From Clarkia xantiana subsp. parviflora (lineage: Eukaryota; Streptophyta; Magnoliopsida; Myrtales; Onagraceae), in NCBI GenBank assembly GCA_036873135.1, contig JAPTYO010000002.1:22222452-22286451 (forward strand): a stretch of 64,000 bases of DNA. The letters run 5' to 3'. Of this stretch, positions 21,577-33,770 are shown piece after piece. The position numbers and the translations under genes were made by a program. The notes below the pieces were generated by a model. The model was given only the letters and a program-made list of their open reading frames with translations. It made no database searches and was not told the origin of the DNA. The stretch's first letter is position 1. Every line of letters starts with the position of its first letter.

Positions 21577-24169
21577 ATGACAGGAGTCCTCGAAGTGCTT
21601 CTCGTTCATGCCAAAGGCATTCGCCGTAGAAACCTCGTCGGTAAGTTCATTTTTTACATTCAAATCACAACTTTTAGATAAAATCTAAAAGTTATTTAAA
21701 TAAAATCTTAATCGATTTATTAGATTAACATAAACGCGCGATCAAACTGTATTGCAGGTCGATCGAGTTACTATGCATCGGTCGAATGTGGAAGCCAAGT
21801 GTATCAGAGCAAAGTATCCTTAGGTTAATAAGTTGAACTTTTAAATTTATTATTATTATTATTGATATTTACAATTTTTGTAAATAATTTATTTATGTGG
21901 TGCAGTAGGGAAAGATCGAAAAATACGGTGGAATGAGAAGTTCAAATTTGAATCCCCGCTTTCTCATTGGATTAACTCATCAAGGCATCTCAAGATCAAA
22001 ATAATGGACGTGACATTTTCCAAAGATGGTCGATTTGTTGGACAAACCATGTAAATATATTCTCTTTCAGTCTATCTACCCCATTTAATTAAGTATATCT
22101 TATTAATTGACCCATATAGTCATAATAAATAATATATAGGGAGAAAAAAAAAACATCTGTCTAATTACCATCAAAACTTTACTATCTTATAAAATTCTAA
22201 TTAGTAATACATATATCCACTCTATTTCCGAATAATTTGGATTTTTCTACTATGCTTTGGGAGCACCATGCTTTTAGTTTTTTTAATATTATGGTGGACT
22301 TAATTGTAACATAACTAAAACTTTAAAAGTATGAAAAAGTATGAATTTTTTTAACTACACCTAAGATGTGTATCATACTATTAATAATATCAATTTTCCT
22401 ATGGGGTTCAGCTTTAGGGAAATAGAAAAATAAAAATATTAGTGGCAAAAGCATGGTACTCCAAGAGCATTGTAGAAAGGTCCATAAGAGTTACTGAAAA
22501 TTTAGAATCTAAGGGGACTGTAATTCGAGGGGATGTGCAAATATATACAATTTTAATAAATTTTGAAGCATCTTAACATTGAAAATGAACTCTTATTCAG
22601 CTCGAGAAGGGTGCAATTACATTACACACCCTCAGCAACATATGGGTCCAAACCCCATACCCTAAACCCATAGATCTACCAAAAGAAAAACAAATGGAGT
22701 TGCAAAATATATATACAAGTATAATATTTTTAGTAAATCCTAGCAATTGGAGGTTAGAAGAAATGCAAGTAGGCAAAGTAGCCCTTTTACACAACATGGC
22801 AAGTTGCATGCTTCAATTAGCCTAAGGCCAAGATACTTTTTTAGGCCATTGACATACACATAACATTTAGAGTTAATTACCAAGTACTGATGTGCTATAT
22901 AAACTTTTCTTACTTTGATAAAAAGAAGAAAAAAACAAATTTTGCTTTTTTAAAATTTGTTACATTTACCCAATGTTATCAGAACCGGACCGGACCGGCG
23001 GTCTAACCGGGTTCGGACCGGAGGTCCTCCCGGTCCGGTTCAGTCATTTCCGGACAATGTTACTGAACCCGGTTCGATAGCGGTTTTATATCGAACCGAC
23101 CGGTTTTTTACCGAGTTAGTAATTTATATTAGTGAACCGGTCTATTTTTAAAGAGAACCGGCCGGTTTAAGAGCGAACCGGCCGGTTTTAGTGAAGAACC
23201 ACTATGTAACTGAACCGAGCTCGGACCGGGTTCGGACCGGCGAACCGGGAACCGGTGGCCTTGCCGGTCCGATGGCCGGTCCGGTCCTGATAACACTGCA
23301 TTTACCTTTAGATGTGGGAGAGAATTGTAGGTCCATTCATTTTACCGTTAAAAATGAATAGAAAAGCCATGTAAATCGCAAATGAGTAATTTTTTTGGAT
23401 TATAATAATAACTAAAACAAATCTACACACAAGCTACAAAACTTCTCAAAAGTGTATTACAACACTTGGGTAAGGGTATTTAAGTCATTTTCAAATTTAA
23501 TTTGTCTGCAAAATCACTCGCATGGCACATATGTCAATTTTCATCTATTTTTAGCGTAGACGGAGATAATATTCTGGTATATATATACATTTAAAAGTCC
23601 ACTTAGTGAAATTTGAAAAAAAAGAAAAGAGAGTCAATTAATTTTCTTTAAAGCATGCAAAGTTCGGATAGCTATTTTGATTTTCATGTATGAAATATAT
23701 TTAACTCTTTATACAAAATTGATCAGAGTATTTCTTGGAGGAATAGTAGGAGAGGGACTTGACAGAGGATTAATGGAAGTGAAGGCCACTCCATATAACG
23801 TGGTCCTTGAAGACGACACTTACAAAGGACAAGTTATTGTTTCCATCAAGTTCACAATCAAAGTCCGTAAGATTTTTATGTTATTTAATGAAGCATAAAT
23901 GTCTAGACACATAAATTTATATTATTATTATTATTAAAAAAAATATATAACCAATATCGAAAAATTAACTAAATCATTCATTTACTATGGGTTAAAAAAA
24001 AAATCAGGGTGAGGCAGAAAAGGGTTTGCAAGTAAATGGGATGGAAATGGAGAGGATAAGAAAGATAAAGTCGTTGTTGGGGTACATAATGGGCATTTGG
24101 AAGATCTCTCATTGGTGGATGTTCTTCTCTAGGACATGCCTTGGAAGGTTGAAGGACAAGGAGCTTTGA
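21577..24169 (+). CDS. C2-domain protein, 16-kDa phloem-protein (PP16)-like
   Basis: Five exons are read: 21577-21640, 21758-21823, 21906-22050, 23727-23862 and 24008-24169 (190 aa). The N-terminus MTGVLEVLLVHAKGI is the characteristic start of PP16/elicitor-responsive C2 proteins. Then follow SSYYASVECGSQVYQSKVS, RKIRWNEKFKFES, LKIKIMDVTFSKDGRFVGQT, and PYNVVLEDDTYKGQVIVSIKFT, which cover the C2 beta-sandwich to about residue 136. C2 proteins of this kind bind phospholipid, often with calcium, and PP16 members move in phloem and bind RNA. The usual calcium-loop aspartates are mostly missing (RRRNLVG in place of D.x.DPY), so calcium binding is doubtful. Exon 4 needs a weak donor (AAA|GTCCGT) to read the 53-residue tail; using the stronger GTAAGA 4 bp later gives an early stop. 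Intron 4 is 1.86 kb minus the other exons (22051-23726) and holds a hAT MITE. Confidence 0.8.
22963..23306. mobile_element. hAT-type MITE rich in GGACCGG/AACCGG, with 8-bp target duplication
   Basis: The element spans 22971-23298 (328 bp). Its ends are inverted: CAATGTTATCAGAACCGG at the left, and the complement of CAGTGTTATCAGGACCGG at the right. Direct 8-bp repeats CATTTACC (22963-22970 and 23299-23306) flank it, as for hAT superfamily insertions. The interior is dense in AACCGG/GGACCGG words on both strands and has no coding capacity. It sits inside intron 4 of the C2-domain gene. Confidence 0.88.
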
Positions 24170-27040
24170 GAAGCTAGCTATATACATACCTAATTTTTTT
24201 TTTTTAAATAATAAATCATCTGGATCGAATGGAGAAATTCTATCTTTGAAATTCTATCTTTGTTAAGGAAAAACACTTTTTTGTTTGTGTTTATTCAATT
24301 TTTCATCTTAATATATTTGTTATGATGATATATAAATTCCATTAGTTAGACCTTTATATATATATGAATAATGAAACTTACACTAGCAAAATTATATTAG
24401 AGGTGGCAACGGGTCGCTGAATGCATTTATATACAAGTTCGGATTTATGGAACAGTTGGTTAAGTCGCACGTTTTATTATTACCATGGTATTAAAGCGCA
24501 CAAGTTCAATTCATAGTAACGCCATTTTAAATGAAAAAAATGTTAACTCCTATTAAATAGAGTTTGAAACTCATTATGTTTCAACCCAATTGAGGCTGGG
24601 CAAGGTGGCTCATAATGTTTAGTTAGACCTGATTGAGGTCGACTATATAAGGTGGTCTGGCTGAAAACTTGACCCGAATGATGTCAAAGGGCAAGATGAC
24701 CGGAAGGATGTTGATATAGTATAAGAGTGTGCTGAATACATTTCCGACAAGATCGGACAGTTGATTAAGGTGCACGTGTTATAATATTAACAAAGACAAT
24801 ATCGATTGCTTAAATGAAATACTACTTGTTATGCAAGTTTTTACATATATATATTTTTTTTTCCGAGTTCTTTGAGTTTTTAAATTCCGACCGATACCCA
24901 TTACAATTTGAGAGTTTGTGAGTAAACTTGAGTGATAAAAGCCAACTTTTACATTTTACAGTCTGTATGCATAGCTTGATTTTATTTTCTAAAATTATTG
25001 CTTATGTTTTTTTTAAGTCAATGTATGGATGAGGATAGGATCTAGCCTGGTCAAATTCAGCTAACTATATATGCATGACATGTCATCTTCACGTTCCTGA
25101 AAATGCATGAATCACAACTAAATATTATAAAGTATATAGTTACTCCCTCGAGGCCCGTCTATGAAGTTTACTATTATCAATGAACGATGATGGCGAGCCT
25201 TCGATGTGATAGCTCTACCTCATTCAGTGTATACAGCATTTATTAAACTAATAATTAATTATTCTTCACGGGTGCGGCATAATATTTTTTATAAAGTATA
25301 AATAATATTTCACGGGATTGATTATTATTCAGTGTATATGCCCAAAAAAAATTACATATTAAGAATATAACATTCTCTTTCGGATGCTTTTAGTAATTGA
25401 ATAATACATGCATGTTTTATTGAAAAAAAAAAATCACATTCAACTATTGATTTTGAATTTGGGTAAACTTGTATAAATTAATAATAGCATCTAATATATA
25501 AGATCAAATCAGGAAGTCAGATTTGATACGGGTGTTGAAGGTGGTCAGACCAAAATCAATATATTTATAAGACTATCAATTCAGTATAAATTGTTGTTTG
25601 CAATTATCAGTTTAACATCAATTTAAGAAGGATTATTGAAGTCCATTAAGATCATATCAAATGTTTTTTACCTACTCGATTTATGAGAAAATTAAGTCAA
25701 TATTGACCTTATTTCCAACCAACCATTTGATCTAGCTAGCCACACGGTTCTTTTAAGTATGTTTAAGAACGTGCTTGATATTCTACATTATGCTGATTAA
25801 GACATTAGTAATTTTGATATTCAATATATAGTAGTATCAAAGTTTAATTATATGTTCTAACTAATTCTCGTAGAACCGTTGAAATGTTATTACCCCCTAT
25901 TACAAAATTGTTAAAAGATCAACTAGTAGTCTTTTCACATGATATAAATGTTATTAATCTTTATAAAATATATTATAAGAAAATAGAAGAAGAAACCAAT
26001 TAGAAATACGCTCAATTACATATATATATAAAATGTAAATGACCTTTTTTAATCATTAGCACGCAGTTTTTTAATATAATATATAAAGAACAAGGGTCAG
26101 AGAGAGGATGGTAAGGATATGGGAGGCACGTCTTTAGACTTTGAACACCTAGTTTAAAGATTATAGTATATGCAAGATAAAGTAAACTAAACTAAACACG
26201 CAATCAATTCCTAATGATGAGAATAAACCAGCTAAATACACGTAAACCTCCGACCAAGCTTAGCTAGCTAACTTCTTTCATTTTATATATGTTCTTTCCC
26301 ACCACTAAGACCCCATGCCTCCTCCATTCTTTTGACTCCCACAATATATATATATATATATATTGTTGCTTTAAGAAAGATTCATTAATAATCATAATCA
26401 TGATTTATATATATATAAATATAAAAAAAAAATGAACAGAACAAATTTCATACTCGAGTAATATAAAATTAATTCACCATACATAAACTAGTCACAATCA
26501 TAAACTAGTAAATATAGATAGTTATATCGTATATCTCTAAGTCTAACCCATGCAAATAAGCAAAACCCTAGCTAGCTAACAACTAATAAGCAATGAATGG
26601 CCGGCCTTTAATTTGTCTATTGGTTCCATTTTGTCACATTCACAGTTGCATACAAAAGAACAGCAAAAGATTCCACATAATAAATATTAATGGAAGACAC
26701 ACTGTACAATACAATGTCGTCGCTTCTGTTCTTCTCCACACAAGTAACGATCAGCAGATGAGTACCCTTGCAGTGCGGGTGCAGAGACAAAAATACTAGC
26801 TAGCTAATAAAACGCGACAAAGTGTTGCTTTCATCTGAAAAAAAAACAAACTTGTCTTATCTTTCAAGACGTACACCATTCATCTTGCATGATCTTCTGC
26901 ATAATTATATATATATTGCTTCCACACATTCTTGGATAACACCAAACCACTCAACACCCACTACATAGCGACCGACCTAATTGCACCTCCAATAACGTAT
27001 ATATGCTGAATACACGGGGTTAAATTTAATATCTCGATTT
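24170..27040. other. AT-rich intergenic DNA
   Basis: No gene is supported. Weak internal similarity is visible between about 24415-24500 and 24715-24790 (GCTGAAT-CATTT, GTTGATTAAG/GTTGGTTAAG, GCACGTTTT), suggesting a decayed duplicated transposon. Short (TA)n runs occur near 26340-26365 and elsewhere. The open frame at 26593-26799 shows no family. Confidence 0.5.
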
Positions 27041-27220
27041 AGGGACGAAGCCATAAATTTTCTTTGGAGGGGAAAAATTGAATTATGAACAAGTAAATAA
27101 AAAAAAAAGCATATAAGATTTTAAATGGTTAAATTGAGAAAAAAAATATACAACTTTTAGGATTAAAATTACACATCACTAAAAATCGTAGAGTATTCAT
27201 ACCTTAGTAGCTTCGTCCCT
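27041..27220. mobile_element. MITE with AGGGACGAAGC terminal inverted repeats
   Basis: AGGGACGAAGC (27041-27051) is the exact inverse of GCTTCGTCCCT (27210-27220). The 180-bp AT-rich interior is noncoding. The ends resemble the (C)AGGG.CG.AGCC ends of common plant hAT-like MITEs. No clean target duplication was seen, so the class is tentative. Confidence 0.7.
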
Positions 27221-27238
27221 GCTTTCAATAACATTATA

Positions 27239-27744
27239 AGCTTGTCATTCCTCGTTTCAAGCTTGCCATTCCTCGACCTCTATTGCAAAACCAAGTTGGG
27301 ATGCGTGTTAGTGAGTTGACCAATCCTGCAACCTCGACTTGGCAACTTGAATCTGTGCAGAATGCCCTTGCAGAGGATCAGTTAGAAGCAATTACAAGCA
27401 ATTACACGCATTCCCTTGCCTATTGTTTTTGTGAGAGACAGTTTTGTATGGCCATATTCTAAGTCTGGGGAACTCACGGTCAAATCGGCTAATCACCAGT
27501 TAGTTAGACCGGATGATGATAGTAATCAGAGCTCGATACTCGTTTCTGCTGCATGCACTGACTTGAAGTGGAAAGAAATATGGTTGTTGAATGCTTTGCC
27601 GAAGGTACATATATGTTCATTTGGAAGCTCACCTCGAATGCGATTGTTATGATGCAGAACCTATACCGACGGGGCATTACAGAAGCGCCTACATGTCCGC
27701 TCTGCACTAGTATTGAAACGGATGACCATATGTTATTTGGGTGT
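27239..27744 (+). mobile_element. LINE 2, left part (zf-RVT domain), split by element A
   Basis: Open segments encode the C-terminal part of an L1-type ORF2, with a small frameshift: IPLPIVFVRDSFVWPYSKSG, then LKWKEIWLLNALPKVHI and CPLCTSIETDDHMLFGC, which is the RVT zinc-binding motif (C..C....H....C). The reading continues in frame at 38343 (DWVKLVWFS) once element A and one GGTGT copy are removed. ATAACATTATA (27228-27238) and ATAACATTTTA (39234-39244) look like the LINE's own target duplication, 10 of 11 matching. The LINE is 5'-truncated. Confidence 0.85.
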
Positions 27745-28543
27745 TGATGGATAAATGTCCAATTCGGGTTCGTATTTACATTTCGGGCCTCGTAAACGTA
27801 TCGAAAATTACATCTCGGTTTAAAAACACCTCCCACGGTATCAAAACGGTCCGGAAGCGCGTTTACGCGCGTCCGGACCGGACCTCCGGGTTGCGCGGCA
27901 ATCCGGACCTCGCCGAATTGCCCAAATTCGACGAGGTCCGGATTACCTTACGGGTATCGCGCGACTACCGTATCCGCGATTACCGTTGCGTGTAGAGAAG
28001 TCAAGTTCGCACATTACCAATATGGATGACGGTTACCGCATGATCTTGAACCGTCATCAAACCGCTCTAAAACCGGGTCCGGTCCCAAGAAAGCCTATAA
28101 ATAGGAGGTCTTGGCCACCCATTTGGACACATTCTCTCATTTGCCCAACTTTGGTATTTTGAGCTCTGACTTCTCTCTAGAAATTCTCTCTCTCTAGAAA
28201 TTACCTTTTTGCCATTATAGTGACTTAAGCATCGGAGAGGGCTCCGCTAGCACCACCCCCCCCTCTCCGTGCTAGCATTGGTCCTTCGTGCAGGAACCGT
28301 TGCTCAGACATCCGCATTTGCGCACAGTCCACCGCCTTCCGAGACTCAGACATTTCCTTGAGACACGACCTTACCGAGTCACAACCTTACCGAGTCACAG
28401 CCGTACCGACACACAGACCTCATACGGGAGCAAGTCCGAACACTCGTCAGTGGCCCAACCTCCTCCTAACGGAAGGGTTGCAAAAGCCCGCACAACTACG
28501 CGAACAGACGCGTCCCCACGACCTTGTTCACCCGGACGCAACA
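27745..28543 (+). repeat. 5' LTR of element A
   Basis: 799 bp, TG...CA ends. It contains TATAAATAG at 28096-28104, a CCGG-rich inverted repeat near 27915-27950, and a C-tract bracketed by GCTAGCAC and GTGCTAGC near 28246-28276. Confidence 0.95.
28096..28104 (+). promoter_or_regulatory. TATA box of element A 5' LTR
   Basis: TATAAATAG inside the LTR, conserved in the 3' LTR (37891-37899) and in the LTRs of element B and element C. Confidence 0.75.
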
Positions 28544-28556
28544 TTGGCGCCGTCTA
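28544..28556 (+). promoter_or_regulatory. Primer-binding site of element A
   Basis: TTGGCGCCGTCT directly follows the 5' LTR, the usual place and type of PBS in plant Ty3/gypsy elements. The priming tRNA was not assigned. Confidence 0.8.
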
Positions 28557-28593
28557 CGTGATTCAAACAACAAGCTACCATACCGCAGAAATC

Positions 28594-31500
28594 ATGGCGA
28601 GTGATCACAACCCTCCCGAAGAGGTGAAAAACCCAAGAAAGAGGCCCGGGCGTCCCAGGAAATCCCCGGAAAACAAAAGGGCAGGAGGCCAAGCTCCAGC
28701 TGGGAGCCAGTCGGGACCCTCCCACATCCCAAGAGCTACTTTCGTAGCTTCATCCATACCGACTGACAATGTGCCCAACGCACAGCACAGAGAGCCAAAG
28801 GACAAACACCACGCGCATCCACCTGGTTTCGAGCCAGAAATGCACGAGGATGAATCCCAAACAGAGATGCCACAAGGCGAACAAAGACCGGGGGCAAACC
28901 CGATGGCCACTGTTACTCCAGCAATGATGGCTGCGCTGGAAGAGTTACTCGCATTCCGCGAGTCTCTAAAAAACCAAGGATACGCAGCTCAGTCACCTCC
29001 GGCCAACCAACAGTATGCTGCGCCAGCAAGAGAGATGTCGCAAGACACTACTCGCTATGGCAATCCTTTCCAGGGCGGAAACCAACACGCAAGATATGAA
29101 CCTGCACGGTCATACACTCCTTTCCAAGGAGCCCAACAGTGGAGGAACGAAAGGCAGCCCCCATTCTACCACCCACAGCAGCCAACAAGAGATGATCCTT
29201 TTCACGCCACAAGTAGGGATCAATTTTACATCTACCACAACAATGGTCAGCAAAATCCTTCAACAGGTTATGCTGAACCTGTAAAAGGGTTTACCGCCGA
29301 GATGTTAGAAGAAATGGTGGAAAAGAAGATGAAGGAAGCAAAAATGAAGGGTATGCACGCTCTTGAAGAAAGGGCGTCACATCCATTCGCTAACCACTTG
29401 GTGAACAGTCGCGTCCCAGACGCACTGTATCGAATTGGAGGGGACCTCTACCGGGGAAAAGGAGACCCAGTTGAACACGTGCAAAAGCACGAGGCCTCTC
29501 TGCTAGGCAGAACGAAGAACCCACACCATTTCGCAATGACATTTTCACAAACTCTTGCCGGAACAGCAGCGCACTGGTTCTTCTCACTACCATGCGGAAG
29601 TGTTACTTCATGGGCTGACCTAAAGGCCAAGTTCATTCAACGATACATGGGCGAGCGCACATTGTTGAAAGGGGCAAACGCTCTGGACGACGTCCAACAA
29701 CAAAACGAAGAATCCCTTGCCGACTACTACGTCCGCTTCAATCAAAACATTTCTGACATTCAGGGAAACCTGACTGAAGGAGAAATTTTTCGAGCATTCA
29801 TTCGAAACCTCGGACGAAGAGGCAATGCCCTAGCTGAAAAAATGGCAAAGCGCCCAGCGGAATCCATGGAGGAGTTAGCCGCAAGAGTCAAGGAATACAT
29901 AGATCTCGAAAGGTTCAGAAGCCAGAACAAGGCAAAAATCGCTGCAGCAAAGGCAAAAGATAATCCGAAGCAGAACCAACCAAAACCACACTCAAGTGGT
30001 CAACAAGGAAGACATTGGCAACCTCAGCCGAAAAGACCCTTTCAAGGATATTTTCAGAAGCCAAAGGAAGTAAATCTTGCCGACTGCATTCCCTTGAATG
30101 CCCCGCTGTCTGTAATTTTGAAAGAGATGAAGGACGCGAATATGTGGAGGGAACCAAACAACTTCAGGAAGGGCCCATTGGGAAGAGACAAGGACAAGTG
30201 GTGTGAAAACCATGAAGTCTTCGGCCACGAGACCGATAGCTGCGTCAGTCTACGCTTCCGAATCAACAACTTCGTCCTCAAGGGCGAATTGAAGCAATTT
30301 GTTGATCAGGGCAACAACCCCCCGAGAAAGGCTCAACCAGAGTCGTCAAAAGAGGAAACAAGGGAAAAGAGAAGGTCAATGACAACCCTCCGCCAGCCAA
30401 GCGAGGTGTAATCAACGTCATACACGGAGGGCCTGCCGCCGGAGGACACGTATCTAATGCTCGGGACATTTATGCATCCCAAGCAGCAACACTGCCGAAG
30501 TACGGAAAGCGCAAACAACCCGAGCAAGAAGACGCAGTCATCCAATTCTCCAGGGAAGACTTAAAGCATATCGTTTACCCCCACGATGATGCTTTAGTCA
30601 TTACTATGGACATCGACGGGTACGATGTGAAAAGAATTCTTGTGGATGGCGGAAGTTCCGCTGACATTTTACATGTCAGAGTCCTGGAGCAACTAGGAAA
30701 ATCTGTCAAGGACTTGTCCCCAAGAACCTTCTCATTAGTCAGCTTCGCAGGAGCAGCTACACAACCCCTGGGTACAATCACACTTCCTGTCATCCTTGGC
30801 CAGGGGTGGAGAGCATTGCATATCAACGTCACTTTCGTAGTTGTAGAATCTCTCGGAGCCTACAACGGAATCTTGGGACGAACAACGATCAATCCCTATG
30901 TGATCGTGCCCTCCACCGTCCACCAAAAGATGAAGTTCCCGACAGAACATGGGATTGGGGAAGTGCTTGGCGATCAGATAACCGCAAGGCGTTGTTACGT
31001 CAATGCCTTGAGAGCAAAACACCAATACCATGTGGCCATGATAAATTCCTTCAAGAGGCAGAAAGTTGTCGATGAAAGAAAGAAGCAACTAATGGAACAA
31101 GCCATTACAGTTTGGAACCCGCAAGAAAACATCCAGTTCTCACCATGGCATCAGATTTGGCTCGTTAAGCAGGGAGAAGACGAGCCAATCATGAAATACT
31201 TCATCAGATTTGCCTCCAACGCCTCAACCGCGAAAGCAACAAGAGAAGAAGTGATAAGCGTGTTCTATGCAAACATGAACGCCAAATCTTTCCTTCTCTT
31301 TGGACGAACTCATGGATGGCGAACAACAAAAACCATGGCAGATTTAAAGGATAAGCTCGAGACAGCAGTCTCATGCGAACAAGAACTGAGGTGGGGTACA
31401 CCCCTCAGTTGGGACAAAGGAGTTCGAACAAATATGAACAAACAGGAAGGCGCAAGCATCAAAATCGACAACATCTTCACACCGCTAAACACGGTGGCCG

Positions 31501-31730
31501 AAGACATTTACGTCAACCTGCTGGAAAACAAGCTCCCAAGTCCACTTGTCCCAGAGACAGCTTTCTTGGGCAGCAACATCAGAGAATGGTGCAAGTACCA
31601 TAAAACTTGGGGGCACAACACAAACATGTGTCTACCACTAAGGCAGGAAATTGAAGAGTGCATCGCACTAGGGGCATTAAGGCGATTTGTTGCAACCGGC
31701 TCCGCGACATCGTCATCAAGACAGCCATAA
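28594..31730 (+). pseudogene. Gag-protease-Gag-like polyprotein gene of element A (frameshifted)
   Basis: This is the same gene as the intact copy in element B (59488-62625). From the ATG at 28594 the frame runs through the N-terminal basic region, Gag and the first CHHC knuckle to a premature stop at 30411. Near 30350, GTCAAAAGAGGAAACAAGG differs from the B copy by small indels that shift the frame. The correct frame reopens at about 30400 and runs to 31730 with the protease ([20 protein letters not shown]) and the second knuckle ([15 protein letters not shown]). Apart from the shift the copies are very similar, so the damage is recent. Confidence 0.9.
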
Positions 31731-32314
31731 TGAAACGGGAGAAACAACTATCTTTTAGATTACTTTGCGCATTCCTACTATTTCTAGTATAATCAATGTA
31801 AATACGCGCAAGTATCTAACAAAGTCAATCTACGTTTGTAGGTACACACTTATCTCTTGCACGCTATTTTTTGGATTAAACGCGAAACAACAAAACTACG
31901 CGCCTATTATCTACTTCAATAATCCAAGAAATTATGCCATGTGCAAACAAAATCTATTACGTGTTACGCCAACGCTTACCATCAACAACAACCTACTCAT
32001 ATTGACGACTACATCAAAAGGCGTCATCATGAAATCAAAAACTTGGAAGCACATGCTACACTACGATTACTACTCAGGAATTACACCAAGTAGTAACCTA
32101 TGCACAAAAATCTACTTCAACAATACAAGCTAAGCATTGTGTTTCAGGAGGGATTTATGGTATACAACACCAACATATATACTATCTACACCAACAAGGA
32201 GTTTATTTCTCCATTCATAATACAGGCGTCTATCTCAAGAAGGTGCCGGCAACACAAAGCCATCAAGCTATGTGCACAATCAACTTATATACCGCAATGA
32301 CAACCTGCGGATTT

Positions 32315-32580
32315 ACTATCAAAACGACGACTATTCAGGGCGTCAACTACAAGCAATATCTTGGATTAACACCAAGACCTACTATCAAAACGACGACTAT
32401 TCAGGGCGTCAACTACAAGAAATATCTTGGATTAACACCAAGACCTACTATCAAAACGACGACTATTCAGGGCGTCAACTACAAGCAATATCTTGGATTA
32501 ACACCAAGACCTACTATCAAAACGACGGCTATTCAGGGCGTCAGCTACAAACAATATCTTGGATTAACACCAAGACCTAC
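32315..32580 (+). repeat. 66-bp tandem repeat, four copies (element A)
   Basis: AAAACGACGACTATTCAGGG or variants recur at 32321, 32387, 32453 and 32519, an exact 66-bp period. Element B has about one copy of the matching sequence (58800-58900). The open frames across it follow from a period divisible by three. Confidence 0.93.
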
Positions 32581-33261
32581 TACCAAAATACCTTGGAATA
32601 ACGCCAAGGCCTACTATCAAAATAGCATGTTGTGGTATCCTCTTTTTTAAAAAAGACAAGCCCCATGTTTACTAATAAAAAATGACATGCTGTGACATCT
32701 CTGGTTAGAGGCAAATCCTCATGTTCATAGCCATTCCCTGGATTCAGAACAGGATGGGCATACGAGGCTGATCACCCCTTAAGTGACGGAAGTTCTCTGT
32801 TTAGACAACGACCCACTCTATAATAAGTGCATATATCCTGTTTAGGGTGCACTCTTCATGGCAAATGTCCTCTATCTAGACGACACTCCCATATTACGAA
32901 CGCCATCAGGGTTCGTTTTATACGGCAAAAGTCCTCTTGTTAAGATGACAATTCCATACTACAGATTTTCAAACCGTGTTGCATGGTTCCTGGACGCAGA
33001 AAGCATGCATCACAATTCATATTCTCAAAAAGTGTTACATGATCCCTGGACGCAGGAATCATGTATCACAAATATTTTTCAAATATTTTACCAAATATTT
33101 TGTCAAATATTTTATCAAATATTTTATGTATCAAACACCTTTCCAAAAATTTTATCAAACACGGTTTTTTGGATGTATCACATTCAATGTCAAAATATTT
33201 TTTCAAATATTTTACCAACAACCTTTTTAGGGTTCACAAAATGCTTCTTCAAAAATTAAAA

Positions 33262-33770
33262 TGTTTTTACGTATGCTTCCCCAACGCGGGTTGATACACG
33301 CTGGAAGGTGCGCACCCTGTTTAAAACTCATAAAATTTACAAGTCGAGTCTTGTACAACGTCGCCTTAGAATGGAACTAAGAGACGGTATAAACTAGTAT
33401 CTTGCTTAGCCAAGATAACACCTCTCAAATAATACTTTTACGTATGCTTCCCCAACGCGGGTTGATACACGCTGGCAGGTGCGCACCCTGTTTAAAACTC
33501 ATAAAATTTACAAGTCGGGTCTTGTACAACGTCGCCTTAGAGTGGAACTAAGAGACGGTATAAACTAGTATCTTGCTTCGCCAAGATAACACCTCTCAAA
33601 TAATACTTTTACGTATGCTTCCCCAACGTGGGTTGATACACGCTGGCAGGTGCGCACCCTGTTTAAAACTCATAAAATTTACAAGTCGGGTCTTGTACAA
33701 CGTCGCCTTAGAGTGGAACTAAGAGACGGTATAAAATACTATCTTGCTTAACCAAGATAACACCTTTCAA
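33262..33770 (+). repeat. 171-bp tandem repeat, three copies (element A)
   Basis: GTATGCTTCCCCAACG recurs at 33271, 33442 and 33613. Element B carries the same three-copy, 171-bp array on the other strand (57010-57500), so the triplication predates the split of the two copies. Confidence 0.93.

Noticed and set aside
26593..26799. 68-codon frame in the intergenic region
   Set aside because: No family, no splice context, and composition typical of the surroundings.
32243..32650. Two overlapping 110-135-codon plus-strand frames
   Set aside because: These are products of a 66-bp tandem repeat inside element A. No start context or domain is present.
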